This document shows positions 16,507-25,323 of a stretch of DNA of 64,000 nucleotides, piece after piece. The notes under the pieces are model-generated. The model searched no databases. It was given only the letters and a program-made list of their open reading frames with translations, and was not told where the DNA came from. The first letter of the stretch is position 1, and each line of letters starts with the position of its first letter. The DNA is from PALSA-612 sp963791225 (lineage in GTDB: Bacteria > Actinomycetota > Thermoleophilia > Gaiellales > Gaiellaceae), in contig CAWBRV010000003.1 of the NCBI GenBank assembly GCA_963791225.1, positions 186,001 through 250,000 on the forward strand, read 5' to 3'. The translations under genes and the position numbers were made by a program.

Positions 16507-16580
16507 CGGGAGCGACGGGACTCGAACCCGCGACCTCCGGCGTGACAGGCCGGCGTTCTAACCAGCTGAACTACGCCCCC
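16507..16580 (-). tRNA. tRNA-Asp (GTC)
   Basis: A 74-base cloverleaf: acceptor GGGGGCG pairing with CGCTCCC (one G-U), D arm GTTCAGCTGGTTAGAAC, anticodon stem CCGGC/GCCGG around loop CTGTCAC giving anticodon GTC, and T arm GCGGG-TTCGAGT-CCCGT. Discriminator G73 is as expected for tRNA-Asp. CCA is not encoded. A terminator follows. Confidence 0.97.
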
Positions 16581-16593
16581 GAGCGAGGACAGT

Positions 16594-18402
16594 CTAGTGG
16601 AGCACGTCGAGAGCGGCGAGCGGCTTCCTGAACGGCGCCACCACGTAGACGCCTGCGGCCTGCTCGCGCGATTCCGCGTACAGGCGGCGCGTGTGCTCGA
16701 GGCCGATCTCGGCGGCCCCCGCACCCGCGTCGAGGAGCGCCGCCTGCAGCGGCTCGGGGACGACGATGCCCGGCACCTCGTTGTGCAGCCGCACCGCCAG
16801 GCGGTAGCTCCAGACCGGGAACAGGCCGACGAGAAGGGGAATTGGCGAGCTGCCGCCGAGCAGGTCGAGAAAGCGACCGAGGTACTCGAGGTCGAACAGG
16901 ATCTGCGTCATCGCGAAGCGCGCGCCGGCGTCCACCTTCGCGTGGAAGCGCGCGGCCTCGAGCTCGAGGTCGTCGGCGGTCGGGTTGACCGCGACGCCGG
17001 GGAAGAACGAGGTCGGCGCGTCGATCGCCTTGCCGTTGTAGTCCTCGCCCGTGTTGAGGTGCGAGACGAGCCTCGTGAGGCCGATCGAGTCGACTTCGTA
17101 CACGCCCTGCGAGCCCGGATAGTCCCCGACCTCCGGGGGGTCGCCGGTTACGGCGAGGACGTTCCGGACTCCCTCGGCATGCGCGCCGAGGAGCAGCGAC
17201 TCGAGCCCCATGATCGTCGAGTCGCGCGGCGTCAGATGCGGGATCGTCTCGATGCCCGCAGTCCGCTCGATCGCCGCGGCCATCACCACGCCGCTCATCG
17301 CCGCGCGGGCGGTCGCGTTGTCGTTGATGTCCACGTAGCCCGCGAGCCCCGAGGCCTCGATCTCGCGCGCGACGTCGAGCATGCCGGCGTGGCTGCCGCC
17401 GAGCGGCGGGTCGAGCTGGATCGACACCACCCAGGTCCCTTCGCGCAGGTCGCGCGCGAGTCGTGTCTCGCCCCCGACTGCGGCGGCCGCGACCGCGAGC
17501 TCGCGCTCGGTCGCCTGAAACGGCGCCCGCGGCCGGCGGCCCTCGTCGATTGCGGAGCGAATGGCCGCGATCTCCGTCGGCGTCGTTCCGCAACAGCCGC
17601 CGACGAGCTTCGCGCCGAGCTCGATCGCCTCGGCCGCGAACTCCGAGCAGTATTCGGGCGTGGCGTGTGGGAAGACGATCCGCCCGCCCGCCAGCCCGGC
17701 CAGGCCCAGGTTCGGAAGGGCGGCGAGCGGCGGGCCGTCGGAGCCCATCTGCTCGAGCGCCGCGAGGCACGCCTGCGGTCCCGCACCGTGGTTCGCGCCG
17801 ACGGCCTCGACCCCGAGCTCGCGCAGCCGCAGCGCCGCCTCCCGGGCGGAGACGCCCGCGAGCGTTTGACCGTCCTCGTCGAACGTCAGCAACGCGACGA
17901 CGGGCAGCGAGGACACGGCACGCACTGCGGCGATCGCCGTCTCGAGCTCGTCCAGGTCGTAGAAGGTCTCGACGAAGAACAGGTCGACGCCGCGAGCCTC
18001 GAGCAGTTCGGCCTGCTCGGCGAACAGCGCCCGCCGGTCGTCCTCCGCGTCCCGGAGGTCGCCGAGCGGTCCGATCGCGCCCGCGATGAACACCTGACGG
18101 CCGGACACCTCTCGGGCCTCGCGGGCGATCTTCACCCCCTCGGAGTTGATTCGCTCGACCTCGTCCTCGAGGAAGCGCGAGGCGAGCTTGCGCCTGTTCG
18201 CGCCGAACGTGTTGGTCTCGATCAGCTCGGCGCCCGCGCGGATGAAGCCGAGGTGCAGCGAGAGGACGCTCTCCGGGGCACGGATGTTCGCCTCCTCGGG
18301 ACAGCGCAGACGCGGGACGGCGCTCGTGATCAGCGATCCCATGCCGCCGTCGCAGCAGATCGGCGGGCCGGCCGCGAGTCGCTCGATGAGGGGATCGGCC
18401 AC
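16594..18402 (-). CDS. Bifunctional homocysteine S-methyltransferase / methylenetetrahydrofolate reductase
   Basis: A 602-residue fusion like Bacillus YitJ. Residues 1-300 are the homocysteine methyltransferase barrel (DGGMGSLI, IETNTFGANRRKL, FVETFYDL, GGCCGTTPTEI), where Cys270 and Cys271 are two of three zinc ligands. The third position, normally Cys in a GxNC motif, is His205 (GANHGAGP). Residues about 330-600 are a MetF-type reductase with YVDINDN, PHLTPRDS and VLAVTGDPP. It would make methyl-folate and transfer the methyl to homocysteine in methionine synthesis. The ATG start places the first barrel strand correctly. The upstream 350 bases contain structured DNA but no riboswitch that I could identify. 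Confidence 0.93.
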   Translation of the reverse strand: MADPLIERLAAGPPICCDGGMGSLITSAVPRLRCPEEANIRAPESVLSLHLGFIRAGAELIETNTFGANRRKLASRFLEDEVERINSEGVKIAREAREVSGRQVFIAGAIGPLGDLRDAEDDRRALFAEQAELLEARGVDLFFVETFYDLDELETAIAAVRAVSSLPVVALLTFDEDGQTLAGVSAREAALRLRELGVEAVGANHGAGPQACLAALEQMGSDGPPLAALPNLGLAGLAGGRIVFPHATPEYCSEFAAEAIELGAKLVGGCCGTTPTEIAAIRSAIDEGRRPRAPFQATERELAVAAAAVGGETRLARDLREGTWVVSIQLDPPLGGSHAGMLDVAREIEASGLAGYVDINDNATARAAMSGVVMAAAIERTAGIETIPHLTPRDSTIMGLESLLLGAHAEGVRNVLAVTGDPPEVGDYPGSQGVYEVDSIGLTRLVSHLNTGEDYNGKAIDAPTSFFPGVAVNPTADDLELEAARFHAKVDAGARFAMTQILFDLEYLGRFLDLLGGSSPIPLLVGLFPVWSYRLAVRLHNEVPGIVVPEPLQAALLDAGAGAAEIGLEHTRRLYAESREQAAGVYVVAPFRKPLAALDVLH

Positions 18403-18644
18403 GCGGCCACTCTAAAGCCGGCGGCCCGGCGTGCCGATGCACGGGACGAACTCCTCCGGCCGAGAGACTAACGGCAGAGTTTCCGGACGCGCAGGGGATC
18501 TCAGGCGGCGGGCCACGGCCCGCCGCCTTCATCTTTTCAGCCACCTCCCCGGAGGACACGGCGGTCGTCTGCTTCCTCCGCGGGCGTGAGAGTTCGACTC
18601 GGTCGTCACGAGTTCATTAAGCCGTCGGTTCCGGCTCCGACAAC
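18403..18644. other. Structured intergenic region between HMT-MTHFR and the sigma factor
   Basis: Two strong hairpins stand here. At 18504-18527 GGCGGCGGGCC-AC-GGCCCGCCGCC is a nearly perfect 24-base palindrome followed on the plus strand by TTCATCTTTTC. At 18550-18580 CGGAGGA and TCCTCCG close a 17-base loop. The first is terminator-like for a plus-strand transcript, yet no gene precedes it, so a small RNA is possible. On the minus strand the region would be the leader of the methionine-synthesis gene. I tried to match SAM and cobalamin riboswitch motifs and could not. Confidence 0.4.
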
Positions 18645-18761
18645 TTGACGATTCCCGCTGTAATATCCGCTGCCCCCCGAAGGCGAGCCGGAGTGAGCGT
18701 GACCGGCTCTTTGCGTTTCCAGGTACGAGTCCCACCCAAGCGCGAAGAAAACGGAGGTCAC

Positions 18762-19859
<1,098 letters not shown>

Positions 19860-19900
19860 CTCGGCGGGGCTAGACCTAGAGTCCCGAGGACTCGGAACGA

Positions 19901-19936
19901 CGAAGGGGCCGCCGTAGCTCGGCCCCTTCGGCTTTT
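19901..19936 (+). terminator. Intrinsic terminator of the sigma factor gene
   Basis: CGAAGGGGCCG and CGGCCCCTTCG form a perfect 11-bp stem with an eight-base loop, followed by GCTTTTG. It is 41 bases after the stop codon. Confidence 0.85.
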
Positions 19937-20033
19937 GCGGTTCTTCACAGACTCCTTACAACCGTCTTGCCGCCCCCTGCGGTGCCGCGCCGATCCTCCG
20001 GCTGACCACGTTCTGCGAAAGGGGCTCGGAACA

Positions 20034-20900
20034 ATGAAGAGGAAGGCAACAGGCTTGGTGCTGGGAACGGTCGTGCTGGCGCTCGTGGCCGGGATCGCCG
20101 TTTCGGCGGCGCTCGCCGCCGGCGGCGGCGGCGGGAAGCCGGCAGCGAAGGGAGCGAGAGTGCTCGCGGGCGTCAACTTCGTCAGCGAGTGCAAGTTCGT
20201 CCACTTCCTGACGGACGACCCGATCGTCTACCCGGGCCAGCCCGGGAAATCACACGACCACACGTTCGTCGGCAACACGTCCACGGACGCGAACTCGACG
20301 CTCGCCTCGCTGCAGGCAGCGGGCACGACCTGTCAGCGGCGGAACGACAAGGCCGCGTACTGGATGCCGACGCTGATCATGGATGGACAGCCGGTGACGC
20401 CGCTCGGCGCGACGATCTACTACCGGCGCAACACGATGTCCCGGGTGAAGGCGTTCCCGGCCGGTCTCGAGATGATCGCCGGCGATTCGAAGGCGACGGC
20501 TCCGCAGGGCAAGCGAATCACGTACTGGAACTGCGGTGTCGCGGGCGGCGTGCCGCCGTCGGACGCGCCGCCGGCATGCCCGAGCGGCCGTGGCCAGGGG
20601 CTCCGCCTCCACGTCATCTTCCCGAGCTGCTGGGACGGGAAGAGCACGGACAGCGCCGACCACAAGAGCCACATGGCGTATCAGATCGCGGGCGCGTGCC
20701 CGGCGGATCATCCGGTCGCGGTGCCGGCGATCACGCTGATCTATCGCTACCCGGTCTTCGGGGCGCACGAGTTCGCGCTCGCGTCGGGCGGCGTCTACTC
20801 GGCGCACGCGGACTTCTTCAACGCCTGGAACCAGGGCGCGCTGACGCGACTCGTCAACGTTTGCCTGAACGGCCTGCGTCACTGCGGCCGGGGCGTCTGA
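20034..20900 (+). CDS. Secreted DUF1996 domain protein
   Basis: A 288-residue exported protein. Signal peptide or anchor at residues 5-28, then a glycine-rich linker. The DUF1996 signature is clear: FVSECKFVHFLTDDPIVYPG, GKSHDHTFVGN, AAYWMPTLIMDG, then TIYYRR, and a C-terminal LRLHVIFPSCWDGK. The domain occurs in fungal and actinobacterial secreted proteins; its biochemical role is not established, although conserved His and Asp residues suggest a metal or ligand site. A purine-rich AAAGGGG precedes the ATG. It is monocistronic, framed by terminators on both sides. Confidence 0.9.
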   Translation: MKRKATGLVLGTVVLALVAGIAVSAALAAGGGGGKPAAKGARVLAGVNFVSECKFVHFLTDDPIVYPGQPGKSHDHTFVGNTSTDANSTLASLQAAGTTCQRRNDKAAYWMPTLIMDGQPVTPLGATIYYRRNTMSRVKAFPAGLEMIAGDSKATAPQGKRITYWNCGVAGGVPPSDAPPACPSGRGQGLRLHVIFPSCWDGKSTDSADHKSHMAYQIAGACPADHPVAVPAITLIYRYPVFGAHEFALASGGVYSAHADFFNAWNQGALTRLVNVCLNGLRHCGRGV

Positions 20901-20924
20901 GGTAAGCGGGGGCCGGGATGGTGA

Positions 20925-20955
20925 CGAGGGTCGGCGCAAGCCGACCCTCGGCGCT
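20925..20955 (+). terminator. Intrinsic terminator after the DUF1996 gene
   Basis: CGAGGGTCGGC-GCAA-GCCGACCCTCG is a perfect 11-bp stem with a tetraloop, followed by GCGCTTCTT. It starts 25 bases after the stop codon. Confidence 0.8.
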
Positions 20956-21103
20956 TCTTGCCACGTCTTCGTCGGCTCGAGCTCCGAGAGGAGCCTTTCG
21001 ACATTTGTCGAACGAAGTTGCCGACCGCCGCCGAGCCTTGTAGGCTCTCGCAAGCGTGGCAAGAGAGTTGAATCGGAAGTCCTTGACAGGAGGGAGCTTC
21101 AGT

Positions 21104-21769
21104 ATGAGTCGTTTGACATCGCCCAGGCGCTTGTTTGGTGTCGGGTTCGCGATCGCGCTGACCGTCGCGGCGATCGCCGTCACACTGGGCGCAGGCACTG
21201 CCTCCGCCGCCAACCCATTGGTCGTCGCAGACGTCTCACCGGGAACCGCGACCCCGCCCAACTTCCTGGGTGGCTATTCGATGAGGTCGCTTCCGACGAA
21301 CAATCTGGGTTTCGGCGAGTTCACCACGTTTTGCGGGTTGGACGTGATCAGCTGGGTTCCGTGTGCAAGTTCGCGCCAGATCGGCTCCGGCTGGTCGACG
21401 TGGAGCCACGGCTACGGCGGGTTCGTCTACTTCCTCCAGGGAGCCGGCGACATCGCCACGATCAACCTTCCCTGGAACACGAACGCGTTCTCGTTCGACA
21501 TCGAGTCGAACAACTTCAACCCGACGGCTCCTGCGACGGCGTTCACGTTCGTCGTCGACGCGTCGGGCTCCGGGGCGCCGGGCATCACCACCGCCGTCAC
21601 GGTCGCTCCGAACGGCATCTCGAGCGCCAGGTACGTCGGCTTCTATTCCCTGGCTCCGAGCAAGGCGAACCTGATCCAGTCGCTGAAGATCACCTGCCTC
21701 GGCGGCTGTAACGGCTTCGCAGTCGGCGAGTTCAAGATCAACCAGGCCAAGCTCACCAAGGTGACCTGA
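21104..21769 (+). CDS. Secreted protein, first of a tandem paralogous pair
   Basis: A 221-residue exported protein with a signal peptide (residues 8-36, ending ASA). The mature part is strand-rich and has two cysteine pairs: FTTFCGLDVISWVPCASSRQ and ITCLGGCNGFAVGEF. In between are NLPWNTNAFSFDIESNNF and ATAFTFVVDASGSGAPG, phrasing reminiscent of beta-sandwich domains of exported bacterial surface proteins, but I recognise no named family. The ATG at 21104 follows AGGAGGGA; an upstream in-frame ATG at 21056 would place 16 polar residues before the signal and is less likely. Its neighbour at 21999 is a clear duplicate, including the terminator. Confidence 0.8.
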   Translation: MSRLTSPRRLFGVGFAIALTVAAIAVTLGAGTASAANPLVVADVSPGTATPPNFLGGYSMRSLPTNNLGFGEFTTFCGLDVISWVPCASSRQIGSGWSTWSHGYGGFVYFLQGAGDIATINLPWNTNAFSFDIESNNFNPTAPATAFTFVVDASGSGAPGITTAVTVAPNGISSARYVGFYSLAPSKANLIQSLKITCLGGCNGFAVGEFKINQAKLTKVT

Positions 21770-21792
21770 TCCGCAGCTGAACGGTTCTTGAC

Positions 21793-21823
21793 CGAAAGGG
21801 CCGGGCTCGTCCCGGCCCTTTCG
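21793..21823 (+). terminator. Intrinsic terminator of the first paralog
   Basis: CGAAAGGGCCGGG-CTCGT-CCCGGCCCTTTCG is a perfect 13-bp stem followed by CATTCTC. The same terminator, including the preceding ACGGTTCTTGAC, recurs after the second paralog. Confidence 0.85.
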
Positions 21824-21833
21824 CATTCTCCCC

Positions 21834-21890
21834 GAGAGCCGCCTCCGTGAGGTCGGACAGCGGCTTGCGCACAGCCTGCGCCCCGGGTAG
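21834..21890 (+). pseudogene. Relic of a GGDEF-domain coding sequence
   Basis: In one frame this reads ESRLREVGQRLAHSLRPG followed by TAG. It matches LREVGQRLAHSLRAG of the GGDEF-EAL protein encoded 1.8 kb downstream. Over 45 bases (21843-21887 against 23642-23686) 40 are identical, and four of the five differences fall at third codon positions. So it is a diverged piece of protein-coding DNA, not chance. It has no start and is only 19 codons long. Confidence 0.7.
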
Positions 21891-21998
21891 GAGCCCAGCG
21901 TCCTTTCGCGAATGGGCTTGCCTACGGCCGCAGTGGCTAGTACGTTGTCCGTCGGCTACGCAGACCTTGAGAGAAGATTCGATCGGAAGGGGTCGAGA

Positions 21999-22673
21999 AT
22001 GAAGAGTCTTTCGTCGCCCAGGCGCCTGTTCGGTGTCGGGCTTGCGATCGCGCTGTCCACTGCAGCGATCGCCGTCACGGTTGGTGCGGGGACGGCCGCC
22101 GCCGCCAACCCACTTGTCGTCGCGAACGTCGCGCCGGGTGCCGGGGCGCCGCTCAGTGTTCTCGGGGGATACTCGATGAGGGTGCTGCCCACGGACAACC
22201 TGGGTTTCGGCGAGTTCACCACGTTTTGTGGGCTGGACGTGATCAGCTGGGTTCCGTGCGCAAGTTCGCGCCAGATCGGCTCCGGATGGGCGACATGGAG
22301 CCACGGCTACGGCGGGTTCGTCTACTTCTTGCAGGTAGGAGGGGCAGGCGGTGACATCGCCACGATCAACCTGCCGTGGAACACGAACGCGTTCTCGTTC
22401 GACATCGAGGCGAACAACTTCCTCCCGGTCGCGCCTGCGACGGCGTTCACGTATGTCGTCGACGCGTCGGGATCCGGGGCGCCGGGCATCACCACCGCCG
22501 TCGCGGGACCCTCTCTGGACAGCCACTCGGACGCCAGGTACGTCGGCTTCTATTCGAAGGCTCCCAGCAAGGCGAATCTGATCCAGTCGCTGAAGATCAC
22601 CTGCCTCGGCGGCTGCAACGGCTTCGCGATCGGCGAGTTCAGGATCAACCAGGGCAAGCTCACCAAGCCCTGA
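21999..22673 (+). CDS. Secreted protein, second of a tandem paralogous pair
   Basis: A 224-residue exported protein, about 80 percent identical by eye to its upstream neighbour across signal peptide, both cysteine pairs and the C-terminal ITCLGGCNGFAIGEFRINQG. Differences cluster after the signal peptide, at a three- to four-residue insertion (QVGGAGGDI) and around GPSLDSHSD. The ATG at 21999 aligns with that of the first copy and has GGAAGGGG 8-15 bases upstream. A near-identical terminator follows. The family is not recognised; a cell-surface or secreted binding role is inferred from signal, cysteines and strand content. Confidence 0.8.
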   Translation: MKSLSSPRRLFGVGLAIALSTAAIAVTVGAGTAAAANPLVVANVAPGAGAPLSVLGGYSMRVLPTDNLGFGEFTTFCGLDVISWVPCASSRQIGSGWATWSHGYGGFVYFLQVGGAGGDIATINLPWNTNAFSFDIEANNFLPVAPATAFTYVVDASGSGAPGITTAVAGPSLDSHSDARYVGFYSKAPSKANLIQSLKITCLGGCNGFAIGEFRINQGKLTKP

Positions 22674-22696
22674 TCCGTACCCGAACGGTTCTTGAC

Positions 22697-22727
22697 CGGA
22701 AGGGCCGGGCTCGTCCCGGCCCTTCCG
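22697..22727 (+). terminator. Intrinsic terminator of the second paralog
   Basis: CGGAAGGGCCGGG-CTCGT-CCCGGCCCTTCCG is a perfect 13-bp stem. It carries a compensated base-pair change relative to the first paralog's terminator (A-T to G-C at the third pair), so the structure has been kept since duplication. Confidence 0.85.
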
Positions 22728-22789
22728 CGTTCCAGGAGCGGCCCTCTCTGTTGTCAAGAGCGGCGCCTCGCCTGCCGACAACCATCCCG

Positions 22790-24781
22790 GTGAGGTTCCG
22801 TCGCCACGATTCGTCGAGGCCGCCTCGGCTCATGCTCCGCGTGCTCGGAACGTCGGTCCTCGCGATCGTGCTCGCGGGCGTGGCGATGATCATGTACACG
22901 GGCCGGTACGCGCTCGACCGCGCCGAGGCGAACGCGAGCGCGCACACGAGCTTCGTCGCCCGCACGATCGCGCGACAGAACCTCTGGCTCTCCGACTTCG
23001 AGCAGCCGGTATCGGCCGACCGCCGCGCGGCTCTCGACCGGCTGTTCCGCCACCAGGTGCTGATCGACGGGGCCCTCCGCGTCAAGCTCTACGCCCCCGG
23101 CGGCCTCGTCACCTACTCGAACGCGCACGATCTGATCGGGACACGGCCCGGCGAGGACACGGTCCGACAGGTCTTCCGGACGCAGACCACGGCAACCGAC
23201 GTCTCCCACCTCGACGACGAGGGCGGCACCGGCCCGAACACGAAGGCGCTCGAGACCTACGCGCCGATGGTCATCAAGGGCCGGCGCGTCGGCGTGATCG
23301 AGATCTACGAAGACTACGGGCCTGTCGCGGCTGCCGCGTCGTCGACCTTCTGGCCGGTGGCGGCCGTGCTCGGCGTCGTGCTCTTCATCCTCTACCTGTC
23401 GCTCTTCCCGCTGCTTCGCCGCGTCACCCGGCGCCTCCGCCGCCAGGTCGAGGAGATCGAGCACCAGGCGATGCACGACAACCTCACCGGCCTTCCCAAC
23501 CGCGTCCTCTTTCACGACCGCGTCGAGCAGGCGCTCCACGGCGCCAAGCGAAACCCCGGCGAGGTCGCGGTGATGTTCCTCGACCTCGACCGCTTCAAGG
23601 AGGTCAACGACACGCTCGGGCACGAAAGCGGTGACATCCTCCTCCGCGAAGTCGGACAGCGGCTCGCGCACAGCCTGCGCGCCGGCGACACCGTCGCCCG
23701 GCTCGGCGGCGACGAGTTCGGCGTCCTCGCATCCGGCCTGGACGAGGCCGACGACGCCCTCGTCATAGCCCGCAAGCTGCGCCAGGCGGTCGAGTGGCCG
23801 TTCACGCTGCGCGGGCTGACGCTCGAGGTCGAAGGCAGCATCGGCATCGCGATCTTTCCCGAGCACGGCACCGACGTCGACACGTTGCTCCGCCACGCAG
23901 ATGTGGCCATGTACCAGAGCAAGGAGGCGCACTCGGGCGTCGGGGTCTACTCGCCCGAGCGCGACGTCTACTCGCCCGACCGGTTGAAGCTCCTCGGGGA
24001 GCTGCGCCGGGCGATCGAGCAGAACGAGCTCGTCCTCTACTACCAGCCCAAGATCAGCCTCAGCACGTCCGAGGTCGTCGGCTTCGAGGCCCTCGTCCGC
24101 TGGCAGCACCCGGAGCAGGGGCTGCTGGCGCCGGACCGATTCGTCCCCTTCGCCGAGCACACCGGCCTGGTCAAGCCGCTGACGCGGTACGTCATGCGCG
24201 AGGCCGTGCGCAGCTGCGCGAAGTGGCAGGAGCACGGGCTCGACCTCGGCGTCGCCGTCAACCTGTCGGCGCGCGACCTGCTCGACCTCCACCTCCCCGA
24301 CGAGGTCAGGCTCCTGCTCAGCGAGACCGGGATCGAGCCGGGCCGCCTCGAGCTCGAGATCACCGAGAACACGATCCTGAGCGATCCGGTCCGGACGCGC
24401 ACGATCCTGAACCGGCTCAAGGAGCTCGGCGTGCGGCTCGCGATCGACGACTTCGGCAGCGGCTACTCGTCGCTCGGCTACCTGAAGCGGCTGCCGCTCG
24501 ACGTGCTCAAGATCGACAAGTCGTTCGTGATGACGATGATGGCCGACGACGACAGCGCCGCCATCGTCCGGTCGACGATCGACCTCGCCCACAACCTCGG
24601 CCTCGAAGTGGTGGCCGAGGGCGTCGCGACCGAGCACATCAGTGCCGCGCTCACCGCGCTGCACTGCGACGCCGGACAGGGCTTCTACTTCGCCGGCCCG
24701 CTCCCCGAGGCCGAAGCGGCGCGCTGGGCGGCCGAGGTCGCCTTCATCCGGGCGGCCGCGCTCGAGCAACGCACGGCCTGA
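22790..24781 (+). CDS. GGDEF-EAL cyclic-di-GMP signalling protein with membrane sensor
   Basis: A 663-residue membrane protein. A first transmembrane helix (about residues 17-36), a periplasmic sensor region of about 150 residues, a second helix (FWPVAAVLGVVLFILYLSLF), then a GGDEF domain with an intact RLGGDEFG motif (G306-F310). The EAL domain has FEALVRWQHP (E433-L435), NLSARDL, ITEN and DDFGSGYSSLGYLKRL, so both diguanylate cyclase and phosphodiesterase sites look functional. The start is uncertain: GTG 22790 gives a basic N-terminus before the helix, ATG 22832 is the alternative, and neither has a good ribosome-binding site. It is not linked to other c-di-GMP genes here. Confidence 0.92.
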   Translation: MRFRRHDSSRPPRLMLRVLGTSVLAIVLAGVAMIMYTGRYALDRAEANASAHTSFVARTIARQNLWLSDFEQPVSADRRAALDRLFRHQVLIDGALRVKLYAPGGLVTYSNAHDLIGTRPGEDTVRQVFRTQTTATDVSHLDDEGGTGPNTKALETYAPMVIKGRRVGVIEIYEDYGPVAAAASSTFWPVAAVLGVVLFILYLSLFPLLRRVTRRLRRQVEEIEHQAMHDNLTGLPNRVLFHDRVEQALHGAKRNPGEVAVMFLDLDRFKEVNDTLGHESGDILLREVGQRLAHSLRAGDTVARLGGDEFGVLASGLDEADDALVIARKLRQAVEWPFTLRGLTLEVEGSIGIAIFPEHGTDVDTLLRHADVAMYQSKEAHSGVGVYSPERDVYSPDRLKLLGELRRAIEQNELVLYYQPKISLSTSEVVGFEALVRWQHPEQGLLAPDRFVPFAEHTGLVKPLTRYVMREAVRSCAKWQEHGLDLGVAVNLSARDLLDLHLPDEVRLLLSETGIEPGRLELEITENTILSDPVRTRTILNRLKELGVRLAIDDFGSGYSSLGYLKRLPLDVLKIDKSFVMTMMADDDSAAIVRSTIDLAHNLGLEVVAEGVATEHISAALTALHCDAGQGFYFAGPLPEAEAARWAAEVAFIRAAALEQRTA

Positions 24782-24843
24782 CCGGCGCGGGCCGGGCCGG
24801 GTTTCGCGATCCGGGCGGTGGGGAACCGATCCGGGAGAGTCGG

Positions 24844-25296
24844 ATGAGTGCTCGCACCGCAGCGATTCTCCATCCTCGCTTCCGGGCCCACGATGCGAAG
24901 GCTCCGGGATCGGTGGTTTCCTCGAACGTGCTGCTCGCGATCGTGAATGCCCGCGGGGTGATCGACGCGGGCAGCGTGGCGCCGTTCGCGTCCGAGCTCG
25001 GCCACGCGGTCGAGGCCGGGGCGACGAAGATCCTCGTCGACCTGACCCAGGTGGACGATGTCACGACCGCCTGCATGAACGCCCTGCTTGCCGTCCGGCA
25101 GCAACTCGTCGAGAGCGGCGGGCAGATCGCGGTTGCACTTCCTCCGTGGATCGTGCGCCAGTTCGAGACGCTCGGGCTCGATCGCCGACTCCTGCTCGCA
25201 CCTGACCGTACGAGCGCTGCGCGGCGCCTCGGGCTCGTCGACGGCAGCACGCCCCGGGTGGGCGCTCCGGCGCCGCGTCACGCGCACGCCGCGTGA
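24844..25296 (+). CDS. STAS domain protein (anti-anti-sigma-factor type)
   Basis: A 150-residue protein with a STAS fold: LLAIVNARGVIDAGSVAPFA, KILVDLTQVDDVTTACMNAL and LLAVRQQLVESGGQIAVALP follow the SpoIIAA pattern. Thr/Cys residues after VDDV occupy the position of the regulatory serine that anti-sigma kinases phosphorylate. The N-terminal 30 residues and the proline/alanine tail are probably disordered. It lies 62 bases after the GGDEF-EAL gene and may be cotranscribed with it. The partner kinase is not in this window. Confidence 0.8.
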   Translation: MSARTAAILHPRFRAHDAKAPGSVVSSNVLLAIVNARGVIDAGSVAPFASELGHAVEAGATKILVDLTQVDDVTTACMNALLAVRQQLVESGGQIAVALPPWIVRQFETLGLDRRLLLAPDRTSAARRLGLVDGSTPRVGAPAPRHAHAA

Positions 25297-25323
25297 GCAT
25301 GGCCGAGCCCACCGCGGCCGCCG

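Noticed and set aside
18403..18650. SAM or cobalamin riboswitch upstream of the HMT-MTHFR gene
   Set aside because: I looked for the S-box core and the B12-box/GCCACTG motifs and found none that fit.
18645..18666. TTGACG and TAATAT as a promoter of the sigma factor gene
   Set aside because: The spacing of 10 bases is far from 16-18; TAATAT alone could be a -10 box but no -35 fits.
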